A DNA stretch of 10,204 nucleotides, taken from Candidatus Altimarinota bacterium. GTDB lineage: Bacteria > Patescibacteriota > Gracilibacteria > UM-FILTER-43-11. Under the pieces are notes generated by a model, which was not told the DNA's origin, did not search any database, and saw only the letters and a program-made list of their open reading frames with translations. Each line of letters begins with the position of its first letter. Positions within the stretch are counted from its first letter, which is position 1. The stretch is from the NCBI GenBank assembly GCA_029934675.1, contig JAOZLT010000037.1, forward strand, positions 1-10,204, in the 5' to 3' direction. The translations under genes were made by a program, and so were the position numbers. Shown here one piece after another: positions 1 to 5,082 of the stretch.

Positions 1-32
1 CTTACCCGGTTTAAATTTTGTTCACTTTTCAA

Positions 33-2021
33 ATGGTCCAATTCATAAGTAAAATCATATTTAATATTTGTAGAAGTAAATTTTTTAATAAGTTTAATAT
101 AACTGTTAGTTTATTTTTTGTTTTATTAGTTACTATTATTACTTATGCAAGTAATCCATATAGTGTGGAAATAGAAAATATTGATGTAGGGACATTTCCT
201 GTGGTCCAGATGGATCTTTCAATGACGGATAATTCTGGATTAAATAGTGCTTTTTTTGGAAAGAATTTTTCAGTATTTGAAAGCGGAAAGCAAGTAAATG
301 GGCCAATAATTGTTTTACCTCCAGGTTCTTATAATAATAAAATTGATCTTTTTATTCTTTTAGATAAAAGTGGAGCTACTGATAATTATGAGGATATAAT
401 AAAAAGTAATATTAAGTCTTTGGTTAAGTATATGTTGGACAAAGGTGTTGATTTGAATGTAAAAATTTCATCTTACGATAGTTCTGATAATTCATATAAT
501 TTTCAATCAAAAGAGCTCTCTACTAATTATGTTAATTTTGATAATGAGATAGATAGTTTGGTTTTTGACAAAACTCGTTTAGAGAAAGTCTATGGTTTGG
601 AAAAAATATATTCTTTAGTGGCTCAAAATTATCGTGATGATGCTGAAAAAATTGCATTAATAATAAATGGTTCGCAGTATTATGATAAAAATAAGGATGA
701 TACTACTGTTTTTAGCGTTGCAGATGCAATTAAAAGATTGGTAGAAAAAGATTTTATGACTTTTGTGGTTGGATATCCAATAAAACAAATGGTTGCGCAT
801 AGAACTAATAATACTGAAGATGGAAGTCTTGCACATTCTCTTCCAGGGGGTTATTACGGTTCGTTTTCATCAGATTTAACAGGAATTTATGATTTACTTA
901 GTGGTAGAGTGTCGAATAAATATATTTTGAGATATTTTTCTAATCTTTCGCCTAAAGATGCAACTTTTGTTGCTGGCGAGCTTCAAATAGATGATTATTC
1001 TGTGGCACATTTTGATTATTCGTTAACAAATAATACTCAAGCTAGAATTGAACATACTCCAAGGGTTGTTTTGTCTGGTGAGCCTTATAATTTGGAGATA
1101 AGAGTTTATAATGAATCTAAATTAATAAATGTTGTTGAAATGGCGTATCCGTCATCTGATGGTAATATAAAGACCATAGTTATGGAGCATAAAAAAAATA
1201 GTGATTCTGATGATTATTTAGTTTACGATGCAGTAATTAATTCTGATGATATCGTAAGTGATAATTTTATTTATTATTTTATTCTGCATACTCCATATCG
1301 GATGATTAATTTTTATTCAGATATATATGTTACGCCTGTTTTTGAATATGAATCTGGGATTACTTTGGTGCCACAATTGATAAATGATAAGGAAGTGTTA
1401 TGGCGTTGGAGTGGGGAGACGGTAGATAAGGGTAAAAAATATCAGCTTTATATGGGTGATAAAATGATAACTGAAACAGCAGATAGGTTTTATACAATTC
1501 CACTTGGTGATTGCGATTTATATCAAATTGTTAAGGTTAGAGTTTTACTTAAGGATGGTGTAGATCATCCAAGAGCTGGAGAGTGGAGTCTTTTTTCACT
1601 ACCATTTGAATATTATGCTGGCCCAGATGGGACTGTGTCCGAAAAGAGGGGGATTGAAGAGATGTTTAAGTGCCTTAACAATAAAGAGGATATTTCATTT
1701 AATGATTTTGTTAGTTCTGAAGATGACTATTCAGCTGAAAGTAAGTTATCTATGAATAAAATGCTTGAATATATTACTGGTGTATCAGATGATTCTCTTA
1801 GAAGTCGTATGAAACGTTCTAGATATAGTATGTTATATTATTTTATGCATTTTATAGATAGTAAAGAAATTCGTACTTATAAAAAAGTGTATGATAAAAT
1901 TCCTTATTCTATTCTTTATAAAGTGATTACAAATATAAATCAATCAGATGATTTTGTCTTAGCTTATAATAAAGCGAAAGATGATGTTGCGGAATGGATA
2001 CTTGGAGATTTCTCTTTTTAA
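33..2021 (+). CDS. Exported von Willebrand factor A-like domain protein
   Basis: No specific function is recognised; the architecture suggests an envelope or secreted adhesion-type protein. ATG at 33 is preferred, giving 662 aa. TTG at 18 would add five residues, and a stop at 12-14 closes the frame upstream, so the gene is complete at its 5' end. Residue numbers here count from ATG. The N-terminus is basic and followed by a hydrophobic stretch at about 23-38, with a plausible signal-peptidase site after TYA (about 40). An NFSVFESGK segment followed by DLFILLDKSG resembles vWA-type proteins that begin with a beta-sandwich. The metal site starts D111-K-S113-G but the third position is Ala115 instead of Ser, so metal binding is doubtful. 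A fold resembling Fn3 lies near 447-530 (VLWRWSG to GEWSLF), then a helical C-terminus of about 125 residues. Its base composition is visibly poorer in GC than the ATPase gene (sampled lines about 23-30% against about 42%). It converges on the next gene with an 11-base gap. Confidence 0.8.
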   Translation: MVQFISKIIFNICRSKFFNKFNITVSLFFVLLVTIITYASNPYSVEIENIDVGTFPVVQMDLSMTDNSGLNSAFFGKNFSVFESGKQVNGPIIVLPPGSYNNKIDLFILLDKSGATDNYEDIIKSNIKSLVKYMLDKGVDLNVKISSYDSSDNSYNFQSKELSTNYVNFDNEIDSLVFDKTRLEKVYGLEKIYSLVAQNYRDDAEKIALIINGSQYYDKNKDDTTVFSVADAIKRLVEKDFMTFVVGYPIKQMVAHRTNNTEDGSLAHSLPGGYYGSFSSDLTGIYDLLSGRVSNKYILRYFSNLSPKDATFVAGELQIDDYSVAHFDYSLTNNTQARIEHTPRVVLSGEPYNLEIRVYNESKLINVVEMAYPSSDGNIKTIVMEHKKNSDSDDYLVYDAVINSDDIVSDNFIYYFILHTPYRMINFYSDIYVTPVFEYESGITLVPQLINDKEVLWRWSGETVDKGKKYQLYMGDKMITETADRFYTIPLGDCDLYQIVKVRVLLKDGVDHPRAGEWSLFSLPFEYYAGPDGTVSEKRGIEEMFKCLNNKEDISFNDFVSSEDDYSAESKLSMNKMLEYITGVSDDSLRSRMKRSRYSMLYYFMHFIDSKEIRTYKKVYDKIPYSILYKVITNINQSDDFVLAYNKAKDDVAEWILGDFSF

Positions 2022-2032
2022 AAACTGAGCTA

Positions 2033-2611
2033 TTATTCAATATTTATTTTAAACCCAGCCAGTAAAGCCAATACTTCCGGTTGCGAGAATTTAGCTTTTT
2101 TCAATTTATTCTGAGTTGGATCGATATAATAATTTATTGAACCAACAAAATTTGTTTCTTCTAAGTTAGTGCTTACAAATTTACTGGCTTGTAGATCAGA
2201 TTTTCCAAAGTTTACGCCTTTGAGATTGGTTTTAAGAAAATCACATTCTCGAATTGTACAATCGTCAAATTTAGTATGTCTCATTTGTAGATTATCAAAA
2301 TTACACAATTCAATTTTGCACTCTTTGAATGTCCAGCTTATAAGTAAGCTATTAATTGCTGAAAACATTATTCCGACTAATTTACAGTTCTCAAAAAGCA
2401 CTTCCTGGAAACTACAAAAATCTACTTTTATGTTTGAGAGATTGCAATCTAGAAAGGTACAATCTGTGAAAAGTAAGTTGTTAAATTTACTCTCGCTAAA
2501 ATCACATCCTTTGAATGTGCAATTTGAGAATTCTTTTTTTCTTAAATCGTGTTGAAGTAAGGAAAGGTTTTGGAATATCTCTTTATTATATATGTTTGAA
2601 GTGAAGGGCAT
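2033..2611 (-). CDS. Pentapeptide-repeat protein, Qnr/MfpA-like fold
   Basis: The 192-aa product is almost entirely pentapeptide repeats. From about residue 28 to 157, every fifth residue is Phe or Leu (CTFKGCDFSESKF, CDFLKTNLKGVNF, SDLQASKF), which predicts a right-handed quadrilateral beta-helix of about 26 repeats. The last 33 residues leave the repeat pattern (DPTQNKLKKAKFSQPEVLAL and onward) and look like the C-terminal cap and dimerisation helix found in many pentapeptide proteins. No signal peptide or membrane segment is visible, so it is probably cytoplasmic. Some relatives (Qnr, MfpA) mimic DNA and bind gyrase, but the fold alone does not show that, and no resistance function is claimed. 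Cys is unusually frequent in the coils. Start is the ATG at 2611; no Shine-Dalgarno sequence or clear promoter is seen. It is transcribed toward the vWA gene. Confidence 0.88.
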   Translation of the reverse strand: MPFTSNIYNKEIFQNLSLLQHDLRKKEFSNCTFKGCDFSESKFNNLLFTDCTFLDCNLSNIKVDFCSFQEVLFENCKLVGIMFSAINSLLISWTFKECKIELCNFDNLQMRHTKFDDCTIRECDFLKTNLKGVNFGKSDLQASKFVSTNLEETNFVGSINYYIDPTQNKLKKAKFSQPEVLALLAGFKINIE

Positions 2612-2633
2612 ATTTTCTAATTAAAAGTTAAGG

Positions 2634-2725
2634 ATTAATTCATCCTTCGTAGTAAAGTTATGTAATGCTATTACTTTTATGTAGTGTCGCGAAGGGCTTA
2701 ATAATCTACGGAGAATGGATAATTA
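2634..2725. repeat. Imperfect intergenic palindrome with CCTTCGTAG / CTACGGAG arms
   Basis: The arm at 2634-2652 (ending CATCCTTCGTAG) is an imperfect reverse complement of 2706-2725 (starting CTACGGAGAATGG), with a few mismatches and a one-base offset. Within it, CCTTCG at 2644-2649 also pairs perfectly with CGAAGG at 2690-2695, so two alternative stems are possible. It lies directly upstream of the pentapeptide gene and ends at the smORF stop. It resembles short modular intergenic palindromes seen in Patescibacteria, but that family assignment is from memory. No coding potential is seen in it. Confidence 0.5.
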
Positions 2726-2729
2726 AGAA

Positions 2730-2885
2730 TTATCTCTCTCTAAATACGTAGATTACAAGACCGATTACATAAAAAATTGTGAGGATTATTGCTAGTTGAA
2801 TAAACCAGAATGCTGAAATAAGTATAATTATTGTGCTTATTATAAATACTAATATTCGGTAGCGGAGTTTTAGGTTGGATTTCAT
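2730..2885 (-). CDS. Small two-helix membrane protein (51 aa), hypothetical
   Basis: Found by translating the minus strand by hand: ATG at 2885, TAA at 2732-2730. The product begins with a basic head (MKSNLKLRYR), followed by a hydrophobic stretch at about 11-29 (ILVFIISTIIILISAFWF), then a second at about 31-47 (LAIILTIFYVIGLVIYVF) and a basic end (RER). That pattern fits a helical hairpin with both ends in the cytoplasm. The coherent positive-hydrophobic-hydrophobic-positive layout argues for a real gene, but AT-rich DNA yields Ile/Leu/Phe codons by chance. No Shine-Dalgarno sequence or convincing promoter precedes it. It lies 106 bases after the NYN gene in the same direction, beyond a terminator-like hairpin. 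Function unknown. Confidence 0.5.
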   Translation of the reverse strand: MKSNLKLRYRILVFIISTIIILISAFWFIQLAIILTIFYVIGLVIYVFRER

Positions 2886-2921
2886 TGTTATCAGATTAGG
2901 TTGATTTAAAATCTTCTGTGA

Positions 2922-2949
2922 TTGACTTCTATGCTTTTTTTGCTACAAT
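2922..2949 (+). promoter_or_regulatory. Sigma70-type promoter on + strand facing a hairpin
   Basis: TTGACT at 2922-2927, a 16-base spacer, and TACAAT at 2944-2949, with a predicted start near A2956. The match is strong, but there is no + strand gene downstream: transcription would enter the hairpin at 2974-2999 and then run antisense to the NYN gene. Confidence 0.5.
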
Positions 2950-2955
2950 ACAGTC

Positions 2956-3009
2956 ATATTATCACGAAAAGCCCCTCATGATGTTCCGTCCTCATGGGGT
3001 TCTTTTTTT
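2956..3009 (+). ncRNA. Candidate short RNA ending in an intrinsic terminator
   Basis: Inferred only from the layout: a consensus-like promoter, then about 54 bases ending in a hairpin (CCTCATG at 2974-2980 with CATGGGG at 2993-2999, one T-G wobble, 12-base loop) and the T-rich tail TTCTTTTTTT (3000-3009). The transcript would overlap the last bases of the NYN mRNA. Alternatively it is a leader with a 12-codon peptide (MMFRPHGVLFLN, ATG at 2978, TGA at 3014-3016), or the promoter match is chance. Confidence 0.3.
2967..3009. terminator. Possibly bidirectional terminator at the 3' end of the NYN gene
   Basis: A GC-rich stem (2974-2980 with 2993-2999) is flanked by AAAAGC on the left and TTCTTTTTTT on the right. 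On the + strand it is a typical intrinsic terminator. On the - strand the stem is followed by a shorter U tract (GCTTTTCG). The NYN stop codon (TGA, 2994-2992) sits inside the stem, so it probably ends the glycosyltransferase-NYN operon. Confidence 0.5.
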
Positions 3010-3660
3010 GAATTGATTCCTTTTCTTTGTGCGGAATTTTTTGAAGAATGTTTTTTGTTGTTTAGATGAGGTTATTGTAGATTTTTTTGGTGTTTGTTTT
3101 TTAACTTTTGGCTTATTCTTAATTTGTTTTTTGGATAACAGCTTGTTTGAAGTTTTGGTTTTATCTTTCTTGAATTTATATTCTAATTTCTTTTTGAGAA
3201 CATTCATGGAATCCAGATGTTTGCCAGCAGCTTTTTTTAGGAGTGAAGAGTAGCTATAATAATTTGGTACTATTACGCGCTCTAATTTTTTCTTTTTATC
3301 CAGATAAGTAACAAGGCAGGCGAAGTCTCCATCACCGCTAACAATGATAGCTTTTTTATATTTTTTATATTCGCTCATAGCCGTAAGAACAAGCTCTGCA
3401 TCGATATTTCCTTTAGTTTTTCCATTAATATCGGTTAGCACTTCTTTGTATACCAAAGTATAACCGGCGCTGTTTAAAGCGTCATAAAGTTCCTGATATT
3501 CCTCAACTTTTCCAATAAAATAGTAGGCGGTAGTTACACCATACTTTTCTTTTAAATAAATTCGGAAACGCTTAAAATCTAGTTTCCAACCAAGATCTTG
3601 AACTCCAAGATTAAGGTTTTGTCCGTCTATAAATGCGTAGTTTTCTAATTTTTTTTTCAT
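2992..3660 (-). CDS. NYN/LabA-type PIN-like ribonuclease with Lys-rich tail
   Basis: A 222-aa protein of the NYN (LabA/DUF88) family, relatives of PIN nucleases that cut RNA with a metal-bound acidic cluster. The expected acidic residues are present: D12 in FIDGQN, D87 in KGNIDAEL, and D110 and D112 in SGDGDF. The core spans about 5-157. The remaining 65 residues are dominated by Lys with Thr, Ser and Gln (KKQIKNKPKVKKQTPKK and similar), probably disordered and nucleic-acid binding. No signal or membrane segment is seen. ATG at 3660 overlaps the stop of the upstream glycosyltransferase as ATGA, so translation is likely coupled and the two share a promoter. RNA is the likely substrate, but the target is unknown. 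The stop lies inside a terminator-like hairpin. Confidence 0.87.
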   Translation of the reverse strand: MKKKLENYAFIDGQNLNLGVQDLGWKLDFKRFRIYLKEKYGVTTAYYFIGKVEEYQELYDALNSAGYTLVYKEVLTDINGKTKGNIDAELVLTAMSEYKKYKKAIIVSGDGDFACLVTYLDKKKKLERVIVPNYYSYSSLLKKAAGKHLDSMNVLKKKLEYKFKKDKTKTSNKLLSKKQIKNKPKVKKQTPKKSTITSSKQQKTFFKKFRTKKRNQFKKRTP

Positions 3661-4736
3661 AATTTTGTTATTAATTTTTTTATTTTTTCCTCAAATATTC
3701 TCTTATCAAACTTTTCCGCAATTGTCCGTATTGTTTGTGGATAATAGTTTTTTTCGTTTGCTAATAGTCTTGCTAATCCATCTTCGAGGGATTGTGCGGT
3801 TGGATGATAGAAAAACTCACCACTTACACCTGCACGCACACTTTCTGTAACTCCACCAACTCCGTATGCAAGTACAGGTTTGCCAGCAGACATGGCTTCG
3901 ACTGGGGTTATGCCAAAATCTTCTTCTCCGGGGAATATAAAAGCACGGCAATGTTCGTAGTAATCGCGTGTTGCGTGATTATCTTTATATCCAAGAAACT
4001 CTATATTGTCGTTGGCGATTGATTCAAGATATTTACGTTGTGTACCGTCGCCTATTATTACTAACTTACGTCTAATTTTATTAAATGTTTTGATTGCGAG
4101 TTCTATGTTTTTGAATGGCGTGAGAGCAGATACGATGAGGAAATAATCTTCATGTTCTTTGCGTGGTGTAAATTTTTTGACATCAATAGGTGGATAAATT
4201 ACTTGGGATTTTTTTCTCCAATACTTATTTATGCGATTTTGTACGTGTTTGGAATTTGCGATAAGTATGTCCGGGTTGTTTGATGTATGGTAATCCCATT
4301 GGCGAATTTTATTTAGCTTGTTGGCGATTAAAAAGCGCATTAGATTGCCGTAGTTTTTGGTGTATTCATGTGTGTAATCCCACGCATATCTCATAGGTGA
4401 GTGGCAGTAGCAGATATGTTTGCAGTTTTTTGGCACTTTTATTCCGTGCATAAATGCGGAACTGCTTGAAATTACTACATTATATTTATTAAAATTCAGT
4501 TTTTCAACCGCTTTCGGTATTTTAGAAAGCATGAATTTGGGTTTAATACCGAGCTTATACCATTTTTGTAGTTTTGAGGGGTGGATTTTTTTGTTTGAAA
4601 ACCAGTCATCAGTACTTTTTTTATTATAAAAAAGCGTATATATGGGTGCTTTTGGGTACATGTCGGTCAAGTTTTTTACAACCCGTTCTGCACCGCCGAG
4701 TTTTGTGAGGAGTTCGTGGGCGATTGCTATTTTCAT
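3657..4736 (-). CDS. GT4-family glycosyltransferase (GT-B fold)
   Basis: This 359-aa protein is a retaining glycosyltransferase of family 4, probably moving a sugar from a nucleotide donor onto a surface glycan or lipid at the inner face of the membrane. The N-terminal half has the acceptor-side Rossmann fold with HELLTKLGGAERV (GG at 14-15) and CYCHSPMRYAWDY at about 109-121. The C-terminal half starts near 185 with the linker YPPIDVKKF and carries the donor-site EX7E motif, E272 to E280, in PGEEDFGITPVEAMSAGKPV. Length is normal for the family, with no membrane helix. Donor and acceptor cannot be read from sequence. It leads a two-gene operon with the NYN gene (ATGA overlap). The extended -10 TGCTAAAAT lies six bases before the ATG, so the mRNA is probably leaderless. 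The promoter lies within a repeat shared with the TyrA-PheA gene. Confidence 0.93.
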   Translation of the reverse strand: MKIAIAHELLTKLGGAERVVKNLTDMYPKAPIYTLFYNKKSTDDWFSNKKIHPSKLQKWYKLGIKPKFMLSKIPKAVEKLNFNKYNVVISSSSAFMHGIKVPKNCKHICYCHSPMRYAWDYTHEYTKNYGNLMRFLIANKLNKIRQWDYHTSNNPDILIANSKHVQNRINKYWRKKSQVIYPPIDVKKFTPRKEHEDYFLIVSALTPFKNIELAIKTFNKIRRKLVIIGDGTQRKYLESIANDNIEFLGYKDNHATRDYYEHCRAFIFPGEEDFGITPVEAMSAGKPVLAYGVGGVTESVRAGVSGEFFYHPTAQSLEDGLARLLANEKNYYPQTIRTIAEKFDKRIFEEKIKKLITKL

Positions 4737-4752
4737 GAGGGTATTTTAGCAT
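4737..4752 (-). promoter_or_regulatory. Extended -10 promoter, leaderless start for the GT4-NYN operon
   Basis: Read on the minus strand, ATGCTAAAAT (4752-4743) is an extended -10 (TG-C-TAAAAT), followed by ACCCTC and then ATG at 4736. Transcription should begin about seven bases after the -10, at the A of the start codon. No good -35 lies 16-18 bases upstream. Confidence 0.6.
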
Positions 4753-4949
4753 AAATGATTAACAAACTTCCACTTAGTAATAACTACCCCCGTTTCACCG
4801 CGGCGAATTGGTCCCTCCTTACTTGAGGATGGGGAAAATTTATGTGTAATACTACAATCTATAAATTCCCCATCCTAGAATTAGGAGGGGCTCGACCTGC
4901 CTACCAGCAGGCAAGTTGGTCGAGTGGGTGGTTGTAGTGGGCAGTTTGG
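4737..4949. repeat. Modular palindromic element, copy A, with 99-base inverted match to copy B
   Basis: Bases 4737-4835 are the reverse complement of 7999-8097, gapless with 11 differences by my count, 9 of them transitions. The rest of the element folds on itself: GGATGGGGAAAATTTAT (4827-4843) pairs with ATAAATTCCCCATCC (4861-4875) apart from two extra A. A further hairpin follows at 4868-4890. Then a perfect 7-bp stem, CTCGACC (4891-4897) with GGTCGAG (4918-4924), encloses a 5-bp stem TGCCT/AGGCA. CAAACT near 4764 and AGTTTG near 4943-4948 form partial terminal inverted repeats. It looks like a MITE-like non-autonomous element; no transposase is present. It fills the gap between two divergent genes. 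Confidence 0.75.
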
Positions 4950-4959
4950 ATGTCATCTA

Positions 4960-4988
4960 TTGACAAATAAACAAAAACATAGTACAAT
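4960..4988 (+). promoter_or_regulatory. Near-consensus sigma70 promoter of the VirD4-like gene
   Basis: TTGACA at 4960-4965, a 17-base spacer, and TACAAT at 4983-4988. The predicted start near 4995 leaves a 5' leader of about 88 bases before the ATG at 5083. Confidence 0.75.
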
Positions 4989-5026
4989 ATATTACTATTT
5001 AATATTTTTTTGATTTTTGATTTTCG

Positions 5027-5047
5027 AATTCAATTTTACATTGAATT
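5027..5047 (+). promoter_or_regulatory. Perfect 8-bp hairpin in the 5' leader of the VirD4-like gene
   Basis: AATTCAAT (5027-5034), loop TTTAC, ATTGAATT (5040-5047). The stem is AT-rich and not followed by a T tract, so it is not a terminator. It ends 35 bases before the start codon and could affect mRNA stability or translation. No recognised riboswitch or Shine-Dalgarno sequence is seen in the leader. Confidence 0.4.
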
Positions 5048-5082
5048 AAGGTATTATTTCTCTGTTTTGAAACCAAATACAA

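Noticed and set aside
2169..2555. 128-codon open frame on the + strand
   Set aside because: It is antisense to the pentapeptide gene, whose five-residue periodicity is unmistakable; the open frame is a by-product of that repetitive coding.
2992..4736. Recoded TGA (Gly) as in Gracilibacteria
   Set aside because: TGA ends the glycosyltransferase in a normal ATGA overlap and ends the NYN gene, and no long gene has in-frame TGA.
4811..4949. CRISPR array or tRNA-like cloverleaf
   Set aside because: The repeats are inverted rather than direct with spacers, and no T-loop sequence or acceptor stem with CCA fits.
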